NCBI GenBank assembly: GCA_003993805.1 | Contig: RSEF01000014.1 | Coordinates: 6,819,890 to 6,883,889, forward strand | From: Himantopus leucocephalus | Lineage: Eukaryota > Chordata > Aves > Charadriiformes > Recurvirostridae | Length of the DNA: 64,000 bases | Direction: 5' to 3' | Shown: piece after piece, positions 21,188 through 34,199 of the stretch | Position numbering within the stretch: position 1 is the first letter of the stretch | How the letters are laid out: the number at the start of each line of letters is the position of its first letter | Program-made: the position numbers and the translations under genes | Notes under the pieces: model-generated | What the model saw: only the letters and a program-made list of their open reading frames with translations | Database searches by the model: none | Told to the model about the DNA's origin: nothing

Positions 21188-24100
21188 GTGAGTGGCCTTG
21201 TGTCGCCCTGATGTCGGCAACAAGCAAAGCGTTACTTTCGGGGGAAAGGGGGGGGGCTTAGTGCTTTAAATAAACGCCCTGTTTTGAAAACACTGAGCTC
21301 GATGTAAATGTAAAGCCCCTCTTTGCCTTCCCCCGCCCCCCGCCATTGCTAGGCAGAAGGTGCCAGGCTCCTTTGGGAGCGAGGGTAACAAGCGTTTGTG
21401 TTGCTGAGCGCTCTCTCAAGGGGCACTAAGGAACAAAATTCAGAAGTGGAAATGATAAGAGGCATTAGTCGGGGTCCTTGTCAAAGGAGATCATCCCGAG
21501 ACCAAGAACATGCAGGAAATAAAACGTCCAAATCTTTTCTTGCCTCGCAGTGATGCTTTACTGTGACTCTTGCAGGCTAGATGGCAAGTTCGTGGAACTG
21601 TTGCAGACAGTGCTGTGTTCATCCAAGAGCCCTGAGCAGATTCAGTTGTTATGTGCTGCCATCCTGAGAGAGATGTCGCCTTGCAATGATCTGAGCCTCT
21701 CCTGTGATGAGATTCAAGACACAAAGCTCTTGAGCCTGGTATCCTCCATCCTTTTGGCTCAGGTAAATGACCCGTCAAGTCAGAAGTCTTCCCTTGTTGA
21801 TATGGTTTTGCTTTCTGATTGTTCTCTGTTTGCTGACCTCAAGGAGAGTGAAAATCAATTGAAAGTATCTAGGGGGAAAAAAAAAAAACCAGAAGCATTT
21901 CCATGTTTGTTTAAGGGACCTAATTATTCTGCTTTGCCTAGGAAAAAATGATAACTTTTCTGTGTTTAGTATTTGATAGCTGCTTAAAATTGTGCTGTGT
22001 ACAGACTGAAGGCCTCAAGCAGGCAGAACATTTTAGTGCTAGCTGCTACAACAGACTTCAGGTCAGGGCTGCTTGAACCTGTAAAGCAAAAAGATTTGAG
22101 AGTGAATTTATTACTACTACTTTCTATGGTACTGGCTTTCATGTAAAAAATTATACATAGAACCTATAAAACATGTGGGGCTATAAACGTGCATGGTGCT
22201 TCAAAGACCTAAATTCTCCACGGAAAAGAAAATATGAGGACCTTTCTGTTTTGAGTGCAGCCTGCATTGACTGCCCTCTGGGGAGTAAGCTGGAAACCTT
22301 TTTTTCCATTCTACTTCATCTTTTACTCTTATTGTAAATAAAATATTTTTCCGAACCCTTCTGAAACTTCTCATTCTGAGTTTCACTGTGTGGTTAGAAC
22401 TGCCTCCTACGTTTCTGATTTCTCCTCTGAGTCTTACTTAGCTAGAGGAAATGAAAACATAGAAACAGAAAACAGTGACATATTACTTGTGTGCTGCCTT
22501 ACAAAGCACCTCTCTCCTATATCCAGCCTTGAAACTGTCTTGCAGTTCTACAGTGCAAAAACATACCCTGTATATTAATTTTTGTTATATTACAACTAAA
22601 ACTACAAAGATATTTTCATCAATCTTTGATGTTACTACAACTTGTTATATTTTAGCCATTTCAGTATCACTTCTGTAACACAGGGTGCAACGAGCAGCAG
22701 CCACACTTCAGCAGAGCCTGTAAAAACATCTTCTGCATATTTTCATTTGTCACTGCTTTGGGCGGAAATCATCCTTCTTCTCTTTCCCCCCACTTGGCTC
22801 TGCAAAGCTGATGTTCTTTTTGTAAAGGTTTTGGCTTTCCAGAAAACACATCCTCTGGTGTTGCATTAGGAACTGGAAACCTGCCATTGATTTGAGTTCA
22901 GTCAGGTTTTCCTCTGAGCAGCAAGAGATGTGCCAGCCACACACATAAGCAGCCCCATCATTTGCGGTGGGCTGCAGCAGTGTGTCTGTGGGAGGAACAG
23001 GGTTCTCTCTTATATTTTCCTTCACTGCACAGATCACCATCCCCGAACCTTCAGCTTCCTTGACTGTGTATTGCTTTGGTCTATCTATCCACGTCTGTTC
23101 ACAAGAGAAGCACAGAAAGCAGCCCTGGTCACGGGTGGGGTTCGCCTATGAAATTCCTCACTGGAAGCTCGCCTGATTGCTTTTAGTGATCTGGTAGAAA
23201 TCTGACTGTTAGATGGGGAGTGTCAGAGACTGGTGTTTGTTCACTGCCTTCAGCAGCCAGCTGTGCAAGACCCTGAGCAGCAGAGAAGGTTTACTTTTTG
23301 TTGGCATGATGACAGTCGTGAGGAAAGAAAACCTGTCAAAAGTCTGGGTCCACCTGTCATCTTTCACAAAGTTGTCTTGGACAGAAGGTTTTCACAGCAT
23401 CTCAGAGCCACAGCTATAGCAGCCTCCAAAAGAGGTTGCTGCTTTATTTTCCGCGTTGTGAGGATACGAACTAACCAGAGAGTCCTAGAACATGTTACAA
23501 CAGTCCATTTTCTGTTCATAAATTTCTAATTTAACAATTGAGCTAGCAAACTGACCGCATGGGGAGTAGTTAGTCCCAGTGCTCTAGAATTGATGGATCA
23601 TAGTGTTTAATTTGAAGACATCCACTGCAGTTGTTAATTTCTACTTCAGGTGATGGCTGTCCACAAACCTGTTGCTATATCAAAGTAGTCTTCCCCTCCT
23701 GTGAATTCACATTGCAGAAGATCTCTGTAAAATGTGGTAAAATAGCTTGTGCTGGGAGTTCTTTTTATGTTTGACATTGGTATTGTTGCCTGATGGAAGA
23801 GTTTCTATGGTATTGGTCTCTAGCCTTAGTAGAAGATCATCTGCCTAGCTTCACCTCTGCTTTATTTTTAAGGGAAATAAGAAGGCTGAAGTGTCTGCTG
23901 TGGGGCAGCGTATTGTTAAAGTCCTCGAAAGAAGACTGCCTGAGCGTCAGGGTGCTCGGTACATTCTTCCTGTCCTGTCAAATGTCATCAGTCTTTCACC
24001 AGAATCTCTAACTGAAGGTAAATACATAGGAAAGCCTGAGATTACCATCTGGCTGTGAACTGTATAGTGATCAGAAGGTTCTCTGAAGGCTTTGACTGTG

Positions 24101-27100
24101 AGTAGGACTTGGAAACTGCTGTTAAAAGTGACGTCTTTGCCACAGGGAACATGAACTTACTGGGCAAGGTATATTTCACCACTCAAAAATGGAACTGGGC
24201 TTTCAGCTGCTTTGGCCCCTTCTGGGGGCCAGAGTCTCTGTTCTGTACAGATCTGTATCACAGTAACATGTTACCCTAGCTGAGGTCTCCAGATGCAGCA
24301 GGAGTGTGAAATTGTAGCTATCCTGAAGAGCATCAAGCAAAGTGAGAGACACAAACAGAGACGTGCCAGTGGATCTGTTCAAGAGAGCAGTAAAGTCAGC
24401 TGGGGGTACTCTTCATAAGAGAGGCAGAACTGTATGGGTAGTGGTGAGCGATATGTTCTGGTGAGTAAACCTTCAGAGAGCATTCCAGCCTTAAAACGGT
24501 GAGGAGATGTGTTGTGAGCAAGAGTCTGTTTCTGGGAGTTTTCTGTGAGGTTTGTGCATGTCGTGCGTTAACACAGGAGAAGCTTTGGGGAGGACATGGG
24601 GCTGGGGTATGTGGGCTGGCTGAGCAGGCAGGATTACCTGCCTTAGCTTCTGCACGTTCTCTGTGAGGGGTTTGTGCCTTTGTCTGCCGAGCTGGAGCCA
24701 GCCACTGCCTGAATAGATTTGACAGTGGTTTTGCACCTTCCTTCTGTGGACGGAAACAAAGGAACAAGTACTTCTGGACTGATCTGATACCAGAAGTCCT
24801 TGGTTCTATCACTCACTCCCTGACTTTATGTTTGAGGAAACAGGCAACACAATAATGAGACTGACCCAGTGGCTAGGAGTGAGAAAAAGGATGCAGAGCT
24901 CCGAAATGAGTGGGAGCAGTCCTGGACTCTGAAGTAGTATGAGGAGGACAGGGCATCCACCTTGGGGTACCCGTTTCTTTGGTGACTGCTGGATCAGAGA
25001 GACAGCAATCTCGGCTGGAGGAAAAGCACGGCAACTGAGGGGTAGCAGGGCTGTGTTGCAGAGGCTGCTTCTCTGCCTGGTGTACCAATGACCCTGTGAC
25101 TTTCCTTGTACAGAGCAGACCGATGTAGTCAGTAAAAAGATGGCCGACTGGCTGAGGTATGCGAGTGTTCAACAAGGAGTCGCTCAACCCTCTGGAGGCT
25201 TCTTCTCCAATCCCAGGACCAGACAGGTGAGTGCTGAGTTGCCATGGTCATCTCTCCGGGGCATTTGTTAGTCAGTTACTTGCTGTTTCGGGTTCCCAGA
25301 ATCAGCTTTTTCAGGGAAATGGTAGCCTAGAAGGACTGCTGTTCTTTGTCACTTTGTGGCGTAAGCGGTCAAGACACATAGGAAAGCAAAGTAGGGGCAT
25401 TTATAGCTCCAAGGATTAGGGCTTCTGCTGTAAAGCCAGAGCTTTGATCCTTGAAGTAGTTTTGAGGGGAGAGTCTTTTAGTGACCATGTACCTCAGGGT
25501 AAAAGCTGATTGCAAATGAGGCCTGTGTCAGAGAGAGGGGGGAAAGTTTAGAGGGTTTCAGCTGGGGAAAAGTATCCAACATAGTTGGCTTTTCTCTCTC
25601 TGGATAACCGCCCTCCTGCAGGTCCCATAATACGTATAAACGAGGACTGCTTGTCTCAGTGGAGTTTTCCTTACCTTCTCACTTAGCTTCTCCCTGGGGA
25701 TCTCACCTGCTGCATCTTTTCTCGCAGCCTGGTCCTGTCACAGAGGTGGATGGTGCCATTGCCACAGACTTCTTCACAGTGCTCTCAGTGGGTCAGTACT
25801 ACACGGAGGACCAGTGGCTCAACGTGCAGGCCTTCTCCATGCTGCGAAATTGGCTGCTGTGCTATGGGGCCAAGGGGTTGAAGACCCCTAACTCAGGTAC
25901 GAACTGAAGGGCTGCAGGCCAGTGTGGGCTGCGCCCCCAAGAGGGGTGTGTACTCCGAGATGATTAGGTGGCTGCAGCAGTAACCCAGCAAGTGGCAGGA
26001 ATATGGACAAGAGTTCAGAGCTCTTTGACTAGGAGCGAGGAAACTTTTGGAAGGAATATCACAAAACCTCCTGACTGATCCTTACTGACCCTTCCAGAAG
26101 GGTTTATTTGTTCAGTGAGTCCCCTGGTTTTAGGGAAAACCCCTTGGGTCCCTGAGAAAAAAGGCCTGGGTGGTGGGAGACAGCATCTCCTTAGTGTTCT
26201 TGTAACACTCCCTTCTTCCCCAGCCTCCTTTTCTTCGCAGTGCATCTGGGGACGGGCAGCTCCCTTGCTGTTGCTGCACAGCTGTATGGGTTACGCTGCC
26301 CCTGATGTGAGCTGATACGTGGTATCCTTTATTCTGTAGATGACAAATCAGGAATGGACAGGTCTGTTATGTCCATGGTCTCAACTACATCCACATCTAG
26401 TCGCCTGCTTCCCCCAAAGGACCGTCTGCGGGAGAAAGCCTTCGAGTACTGCCAGCGGCTTATTGAGCAGAGCAACCGGCGTGAGTCTTGCCGTCAACCC
26501 TCCTTGGAGCCCTCTTGGTAGCGTTCTTGAAAGTGTTTCTGGTACACTGCCTCTTTGAGTTGGGATCTCACTCCCTAGAGTCCAGTCACGCTCTAGGCAT
26601 GGGACTGGTTGCAGCTGCTGGTACAAGTCATTGACCAGCCCTGAGCTGAGGTGTTGGGAGTGATTTGGAGGCAAAAGCCATGTTCTGCTTCCTACCCTTG
26701 ATTTGCAGGGGGGGCTGTGGAACTTGGTTCTCATTAACCTCAAACTGGGATCAGTGTGTGTTCCCACCTGCCCTGAAATCTGGGTTGGTGCTCAAACTGA
26801 CGGCCTAATGTTCCTGTTTGAACTCAGAGTTTAACTTGGACTCCTTTCTCTGGCAGGACCCCTGAAGAAAGATGATGGAGACCTGCAGAAAGCTGTAAGT
26901 ACACAGAGGTGGGGCTGAAGCTCTGGGAGTTGTGTTTTCCCCAACTCTGATCTGACTCTCTGCTCTTCTGCAGTGTCTCATCGAGGCAGTGACAATCATG
27001 GACATCATCTGCAAACAGGACTCCTCCTACGTGTGCCGCGCAGTCTCCTTCCTGAAAATCCTGCACGGGAGAATCAGTGGGGATGCCACTTATGCCAGGG

Positions 27101-30100
27101 CACTGCTGCCTATTGCCCAGTTCTTCCTGAACCACAGTGAGTTGTCAGCTCTCACCCCCTCCTCCATGGTCTAGTCTTGCATACCCTCAGCACAGCCTTT
27201 TGTCCTGGCAGTTTGCTGGCTGCCTGAGTTAGTAATTCAGCATTGGCTGTATTCTGGGATGGGTGATCCCACTCCAGGACAACCAGGAGCTGGGCTGTCC
27301 TGTGCTTTTTAGAAAAATATAATGCAGATTTAGCTTAGCCTGTGGAGCCTGTGTTGGCAGGGCTGCTGGGTGGGCTGTATTCAGCAACGTGCTGTGTCCC
27401 CCCAGGCAAAATGGCAGCTGTGGACTCCGATGCAATCTACGAACACTTATTCACTGATATCCCGGCTCAGCTCTTCCACAACCCATCACTGGCCTTTGAA
27501 TTTGTCCAGTTCTGCAAAGACAACACCCAGCTCTTCGCTGAGACTTCCAGCATATTCAGGCAGAGCTTCCCAAATCTCTTCAAGGTACAGCTTGCTGGAG
27601 CAGCACAGGAGAGAGCCTGCTGCACGTTCCTTTCTGTGCTCCAGAACCTTCTGTTTGCCTTTCAGTGCACCCCAGAGCCCTCCATGTCCCTCTGTGGCAG
27701 TGCTAGGGAGAGCATAGGCAAAGACCGTTGTAAAAGCAGGTGTGTTTGAAGAGGAAAGAGGGTTCTGGGTGTGATTAGCACTGCCAGTAGAGGAGAGTCC
27801 GCATTAGTATTACTGCCAGTGGGTTGGGAAGCGCAGTGAACACAGCACTTTATTTCTGGAAAACTTTAATAAGTTGCAGCTTGCCAGCCACTGAACCAGC
27901 TGCCAGATGCCTCTGTTGAGCTTCCAGCAGCTTCCCAGGTTTTGACCAAACCCTCAGACTTCTCTGCTTTTGCTTTTCAGAAGTGACTTTCCCTTCGTCG
28001 TCCATTTTGGTCACAGTATGAGAATCGTCTGGGTGTGTGGTGGAGTAGCAGGAATAGTACAGCAGTTTGTGTTTGTTTGTTGCAGTTCCTGGCGTGGAAC
28101 AGCCCACCCCTTATCTCTGAGTTTGTGGACCTTCTCCCATTTCTGCTGGATGCAGGCACAGCCATTGAGATCTTCCATTTTCTGCTTGACCTGCCCTGTT
28201 TGACAGCAGCTCTGGACATCCAGCTGAGGTAACGCTATGTTCCCTTCCTCTTGCTTGCTAATAAGGGTCTTGCCATTGACTGTAGCCTAGTACACACTTC
28301 TCGGAGCCTCAGCTGCCCTCTGGCTGCTGCTGTCACAGAGCGAGAGGCATCTGCTACAGTCAAGTTAACACAGAGCTGCACAAATGTCAGCCCAGTTTTC
28401 CTAGTAGTGTGCTGCACGTGGGAAGAGAAGGTGACCGGCTCTTGCACTTCAGTACTGGACTGTCTTTGGGGCTCATGGAGCTGTTGTCATTCCCCTCTCC
28501 GTATCCAGCTCCAAACTGTTGCCATGTGCTGGAGTGTCTGCCATGAGCCACCACCTCAACATGGAAACGTGGGCTACCTGGTCTTCCCTCCCTGGTCTGA
28601 CCCCTCTTTTCTGGCTTTGTTCTCCTGGACGCATACAGTGGATCCTTCCTGTGGTTATCAGGAAGATGGGATATGAGTTGGACTGACTCTCACTGCTGTA
28701 CCTCTGCTCTTCCTTGTCTTCCCTGAGATTAGCAGCTTTTTCTGGAGTACATAGAAGAGGGAGTCATCCTAGAGGCAAGATGTTGGTGGGCTTCAGTGAC
28801 TGAGGGATGCAGAGCGCCATCTTCCCCTTTCCCAGGAGTGATACAGAAGCAATTCTGGAACTATTGCCTGAGCCCAGGGGGGCTGAGCTTATCATTTCTG
28901 TCATCCTGGGTCTCTGGCTTCCAGAGGGCTTGGATTAAGCCAACTTGCTGTCCTGTTTTGGTGGAAAGGGAGTTATTCCATTGTGCAGGATTCCAGCTAT
29001 GCCCTGGCCCATTCCCATAATGGGGACGTTCTGTGTGTGCTCCATGCTAGGTCAGCTGCTCTTCCTACCTCCGAGAAGGCTGCCTGCGACCCAGCTGTGA
29101 AGCCGGCCACCTGTCTGGAAGCCTTTCGCCATCCCCTCTACAAGAGCATGTTCCAGTATCTTCTCCGCACCAAGTCTGCTCCCGAGGATGCCCCAGAGAG
29201 GTAGGAGACTGCCAGGACAGTTTGGTTCAGCCATCCAGCTCTGGGAGGCGGCACTGGGATTGCTGGGAAAGGCGTAGCTACTCTCAGCTGGGGTGAGGTG
29301 GATTTGATCTTCCCTGTGTTAATTTTACCAAGCACTCAGACGCCTTGTGGGGGGATAGGGAAGGGCAGCCAGGAGAGTAGCCGGGAACAAGTCTTCAACA
29401 GTAACTTTCCTGTTCCCTGCAGGCTGATTCCACTTCGGCAGCTGCTGGGATCCCTGGCCAGCAGCCCAAGGGTTGTGCAATGTGCAGAGACTGTCCCCGT
29501 CTTACTGGAGCTCTTTTTCAGGGTGGTGGCAGAGGTAGGCCCTCTTGGGGGAGTTTGGCTCCTAGTCATGCCGCGGGGATCTCTTGTTATGCAAAAAGTA
29601 GTCGCAGAAGCAAAAGTGTTAAGACACTGCAGCTTCAACAGAGGGGGTGCATGAGGGGAGGGTGGGATGGTCTAATACTGGCATGAAGCAGCGCTGAGCT
29701 GGCTACTTCACCCAGAGAAACAGAAAAGCTCCATGGTGCAGTATCAGGCTACAGCTGTAAATCAGGTGGGTGAAAGCAGAACGAGTGCCTGATACGTGCT
29801 TTGTGCACTGCTCCTCTTGTGCTAGATCAGGCTGTTTCTGTGCCAGCCGCCTTATCTGGCTGGTTAGTTTGGATTTTGGCTGCTGGAAGTCACTGGTGTT
29901 GCTGAAGCAGGGGCTGTTTTTCAGTTTGCAGATGGGCCGCTGGTAAACCACCTGGTGGTGCTGCTGCTGCAGAGGAGTGACCAGCTGTATGAGATCCCAG
30001 CATTTAAAGATGATGTGTACAGGTGAGATGGGACAGGGGGCCCAGCCAAGCTCCCAGCCCTTCTGCTGACTGCAGCCTGGCATCCCAGGGCAGCCCAGGA

Positions 30101-31452
30101 GCCTTTTCAGTTGTGGCCCAGTCCCTGCTGCAACATATCTTTGGAGCGTGCAAAATGGGGACTGCATCTTCAGCCCTGCTGGAAACATCCTGAGTGTACA
30201 GCCACTGTGCCAGTGGATGGGTGCTGCCGGCACCTTCTCGGTTTGGTGATGACCACTTTGCCCATGGTCTGAGCTCTGCCCATCCCTCTCCTCCAGGGTG
30301 CTGGGCTCACAGCTGGTGGTGCTCTGCAAGCTGCGCCCTGCGCTCGTCGTGGAACTGTCCACAGAGATTCTGGAGTTTTCAGGAACCGTCAGCAACATCC
30401 AGAACAAGGAGGCCATCTTCACCCACATGGTAAGCAGGGCTTGCTTGCTTCTGCCACAGGTTGCTCCAACTGCGGTGCAATCTGTTGGTCACCTTCCCTT
30501 TCCTTGTCTCTGTACTAGCATTAGCTAATCTGATCTACTGTTCCCTAAAAGTTACTCGATTCCCTTTGCTTCTGCTTGCCCTGAGCACACCTGCCTTTGC
30601 TTCAGGTCTGGGCTATTGGAGAGTACATGTCCGTGTCCTACGACAAGCGCTGCACTGTGGAGCAGATCAACCGGTTCTTTGAGACTCTTGAGGCCATGCT
30701 ATTCGAAATCACCCAGCTCCGACCGCTGGCCAGTACCCCCAGCTACGCACCCCGTGCCATCAGTGTCCTTATGGCCACCTTGACCAAGTTGGCAGCTCGC
30801 AGCCAGGACTTGATCCCCAGGTGAGGAGGGATGGCAGGGAAGGGCAAAGGGCTGAAACGTGCGGATCTTATAGTTCCAAACACAGATATTTGCTAGTGTT
30901 AAATAATCAAGATTGGCAACTGATGGAACCTGGAACTGAAAGAGGACAGAGGAAGCAAGCTGTGGAGGAGCACAGTTTGGGGATGTGGGATTCATCTGCT
31001 GACTGACGCTCTGTGCATCGGGAGGAGGGGGTGGGTAGCATCTGGTGTTCACCTACACCAGAGTCTTTTGGAGTGCACAGGATGTACTTGTACAGTACAC
31101 AGTACTGTACAAGATCACACCAGTGATCTTGCTGGGTGCAGAGGTTCTGCCAACTGATGTCCATGTCCTTCTCTCTTGCAGAGTGTCCATGTTCCTGTCC
31201 AAGATGAGGACATTTGTGCAGAGCCCTGCTGTCACCTCTGTTTACTGTGAGGAGGACCTTGATGAGATCCTTATCCGGGCAACTGAGCTCATGAACCTCC
31301 TGAAAATGCCAAGTGTGGCTCAGTTTGTGTTCACGCCGCCTGTAGACATGGCCAGTACACGGTTTCAGAGGGAGGTGAATGACTCCCTCCCTTTTGCCCT
31401 GAGGATAGTCACCCGGCTTCTAGAGCCGGCTCCTGGCTTCATGCCAGGGTGA
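20837..31452 (+). CDS. AP5Z1: AP5Z1, zeta subunit of adaptor protein complex 5 (complete, 17 coding exons)
   Basis: Coding exons: 20837-20877, 21050-21187, 21576-21762, 23873-24017, 25114-25226, 25728-25896, 26340-26480, 26857-26894, 26974-27136, 27406-27584, 28086-28228, 29051-29200, 29423-29534, 29925-30022, 30297-30429, 30606-30820 and 31182-31452. Phases agree at every junction and the sum is 2436 bases (811 codons plus TGA); human AP5Z1 is 807 residues by recall. Recognisable stretches are [96 protein letters not shown] and the final APGFMPG. The protein is predicted to be a soluble alpha-solenoid with no signal peptide or membrane helix. AP-5 works with SPG11 and SPG15 on late endosomes/lysosomes in retrieval to the Golgi; human loss causes spastic paraplegia SPG48 (established). 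The gene was once called KIAA0415 and labelled a helicase, but I see no helicase motifs. Confidence 0.97.
21763..23872 (+). other. AP5Z1: AP5Z1 intron 3, longest of the gene
   Basis: A 2.1-kb AT-rich intron. It begins GTAAAT and ends TTATTTTTAAG. I recognise no repeat or RNA gene. Confidence 0.8.
24018..25727 (+). other. AP5Z1: AP5Z1 introns 4 and 5 around the 113-base exon 5
   Basis: The introns are 24018-25113 and 25227-25727. Exon 5 encodes [15 protein letters not shown]. The intronic sequence is unremarkable. Confidence 0.8.
27585..29050 (+). other. AP5Z1: AP5Z1 introns 10 and 11 around exon 11
   Basis: The introns are 27585-28085 and 28229-29050. Exon 11 encodes [13 protein letters not shown] to LDIQLR. 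The protein just after this point (exon 12 start, [14 protein letters not shown]) is the least conserved piece of the gene and probably a surface loop. Confidence 0.75.
31087..31113. repeat. Perfect inverted repeat in AP5Z1 intron 16
   Basis: Arms CTTGTACAGTAC and GTACTGTACAAG are perfect reverse complements separated by ACA. The result is a 12-bp stem with a 3-base loop, 68 bases before the exon 17 acceptor. No terminal repeats or target-site duplication were seen. Confidence 0.9.
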
Positions 31453-31985
31453 GGGCACGAGGTTTCCGAGAGGCTCCAGCCTCTGTTGTAACTCATCGGA
31501 CATTGCTGACGCTCAAGGCTCGGGCCCTGCTCTGAACTGGAAATGAGGAACAAATGATTGTGAACAAAACAGAAAACAGGAATAAGCAGAGCTGAGGCAG
31601 CTCTTCTGGTCTGGGACTGTTTGTATTTCTGTATCGTAGCGCCTGTTTCTTTTCTATCTCCTAAGCTTGTCTTATCTCTCCCTGGCCAGTATGGATTGAA
31701 AATCCCAGGGGATTTGTGTGAATGTGGCAGGAGGGTGAGTGCATGCATTAATACCCTGCCAGCACACCGTGCCTCTTTGGAGATGTACTTCTCTCTCCAC
31801 TTTGCCCTCGCTACACCCTGGCTATGCATGTGCTTCTTTTATCACCTCTCTGCTTGCAGCACATCAGCCAAGCAAAGGCCTGTGCGAGGTGGAGAAAGCA
31901 GAAGTGACTCCATTAAGTCTGCTGTGAGCCCTCAGTGCTCTTCTGTCTTACCATCAGAGCGAACGTGTCGAGATCTAAGAGACAG
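31453..31985 (+). other. AP5Z1: AP5Z1 3'UTR and tail-to-tail boundary with RADIL
   Basis: After the AP5Z1 stop there is no canonical AATAAA on the + strand for about 550 bases. AATAAG at 31581-31586 is a weak candidate. Minus-strand RADIL polyadenylation signals begin at 32010. The AP5Z1 end is therefore unresolved, and its transcript may overlap the RADIL 3'UTR. Confidence 0.5.
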
Positions 31986-31989
31986 CTAC

Positions 31990-34199
31990 CAGACAGGAGC
32001 TTAAAGAGATTTATTGATCCAGTTTATTTTTGACACCAAGAGCATTTCTTAACATACATCAGCCCCGTGTCAAACAGGCGCCATGCTGTGTTCTGTATCT
32101 GCATAAGAAGTTTATACACATTCGAGCTGTACAGTATTAACAAATGGGGGAAGTAAATACATCCCGCTGCTCCTCCCAGGAGAAGCAAGCCCTCATGCAC
32201 GCTAGTTAAATAGCTGGGTTTATTTACAGTCTGTGTCAATACCTGACTGCACTTTGAGCAACATACAGCTCTGGAGCTGTTTCCCACCTCCAGGGGTGCC
32301 TGGAGAGTCGGGCGCGGTGGGGAGCAGAGGATTGCGTCGGTACCACTGGAACTTGCCAGGGTGCAGCCCCGAGACTGCCTGGTGCAAACCAAGCCTCCCC
32401 CGAGCCCTGGCTCCCAGGCAGAGGGGAGTAAGGAGTGCATGCAGTTTGCCCACGGGCTCTAAGCAGCCCATCTCCTGCCCTACAAACCCGCCCAGCTCCA
32501 TGGAGGATGATTAGGCATAGACATACCTGCTTGATTCAAAGGGGAGTGAATCACCAGGAGCCCCGTGGGGCCCTGAGCCTTTGCTGGCCTGCCTGGTACA
32601 GCTGAGTCAGTGGCAGGAGGGATGCTGCATTGTTCACAGTCCCTGCTGGGGTGGCACCCCAGGCGTGAGCGTGGCCTAGCAGAGAAGCAAGGCACTAGTG
32701 TCTCAGTGAAGGTCTGTCTTGCCCTAGAAAAGCCAAGCCAGGCTGCACTGAAATCCAGTAACGGAGCGTTTCCCCTGCGTGGATTATTCTGACATCTCTC
32801 TCCTTCTGCACAGTGCAAGATTTAAGCACAGAAACCAAAACTACAGCAGTGAAGCATCTGAGGTTTAATTAAGGCCAACCCTGTTAAGCATCCCTTTTTT
32901 AGCATCACAATCCTCCGAGCACTGCTGTTGTGAGATGCCGTGTGAACACCTGATTTGCTGCCAGAGCCTGGACCATGCTGGTTTAAGTGCAGGGTGTGAT
33001 GTAGGGCTTGGCAGCAGGCTGGGTTTTAATAGGGTTCGGCTAAACTAGGTCTGGGTATCTGTCTATATGTGGAAATCAGGTCGGGTTTATCCCGTTAATG
33101 TTGCTAAAAGCAGAGGGAGGACTTGGCAGGCAGGAGGCCGGGTGTGCAGGGGAGCGGCCAGCCGCACGGTGGAGCCGCCAGCTCAGCTCTGCTGACACCG
33201 CTGCTGTTGGCAGCAGATAGCAGAGCTGTTTCGGGGACATTCAAGACTGACCTTCCTTCCAAAGACAGCCTCTGCTGCCCGTCCTCACCCGTCGGCACAT
33301 CGGCAGCGCGGACTTGCGAGATGCTCTGAGCTGGGCTGGAAGCGGGGCAGCCGTACGACGGCCTGGCAAAGCTCCTGCCTGGGGAAATTCTCCGCTTCTG
33401 AATGTCCCGCGCTGCTGGGTCAGCCTTGGGGCCTTCTGCCAGGATCGTGGTGCCAGAGCAGTAAATCTGCTGCATGAGCAAGGGCGAGAGAGTCCTTTTC
33501 TGCAAGGGGCTCCCCCCAGGACTCACAGGGGACTGCTGGTGCTGTCCGCCCTTTGCTGTAGCTGCTTCCCAACCCGAAGCAGGGCTGGGGGCAGCATGCT
33601 TGTCCCCCAGCAGCAGAAAGGCACCTGACTTAGGGTATGGCACCAGGGAACGTCACTCCTAGCAATGCATCCCGCTCGGAATCCCGCTCCTGGGTGCTTG
33701 TGCTGCCTTTTCCACCCCCAGAGCTGGGCACCCTTTTCCAGCCCGATGTGCCAGCGCCACAGCGAAGCCCAGGCCTGCCCCACACCCTCGTCTTTAAATC
33801 CCAAAGGTGTTTCAAGCCAGCGTGAAAGATCACGCAGGGCTGCCAGCCTAGAGGAACGGAGGAGCCTGCCTACAGCCCCCGAGGGGGAGCACCCCCTTCC
33901 TGCCCCCTGCCAGAGGGGGTGAAGGAACAGGAAAGCTCCTCAGAAGGACGACAGAGGGTATAAGATGAGGCCGGGCAATTGATCGGGAATGATGCTCCCA
34001 AGCCAGGGCAGTGGGAGAAGCGTGTACCACCCCTGCATGTCCTTTCGTCCACTGCAGCGCAGGGGCAAGGCGTCGAAAAGCAAATCGAGGGCAGTTGTGG
34101 AGTCCTGGTCTTCCCTCTCGCACTCCAGGCTCCCCGAGGTCAGCCTTAACCAGAGCTGCACCCCCAAGCTGCGGCAGAAGGACCCTTGTACCACAAGGA
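31990..34199 (-). other. RADIL: RADIL 3'UTR (predicted)
   Basis: The 2.2 kb between the RADIL stop (34200) and the polyadenylation signals near 32010-32028 holds no recognisable exon of either gene. Several long open frames here are GC-driven. The extent is inferred from the signals, not from transcripts. Confidence 0.5.
32010..32028 (-). terminator. RADIL: Two AATAAA signals ending RADIL
   Basis: TTTATT on the + strand at 32010-32015 and 32023-32028 reads AATAAA on the minus strand. They are followed, in transcription direction, by the AP5Z1 intergenic side. Another lies upstream near 32219. Cleavage is predicted at about 31985-32000. Confidence 0.6.

Noticed and set aside
19894..21223. Minus-strand open frames of 204-234 codons near the AP5Z1 start
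   Set aside because: GC-rich antisense of the CpG island and of the CR1 copy; no recognisable protein.
20837..31452. Helicase function for AP5Z1 (old KIAA0415 label)
   Set aside because: No Walker A or DEAD/DExH motif in the spliced protein. The adaptor subunit identity is well established.
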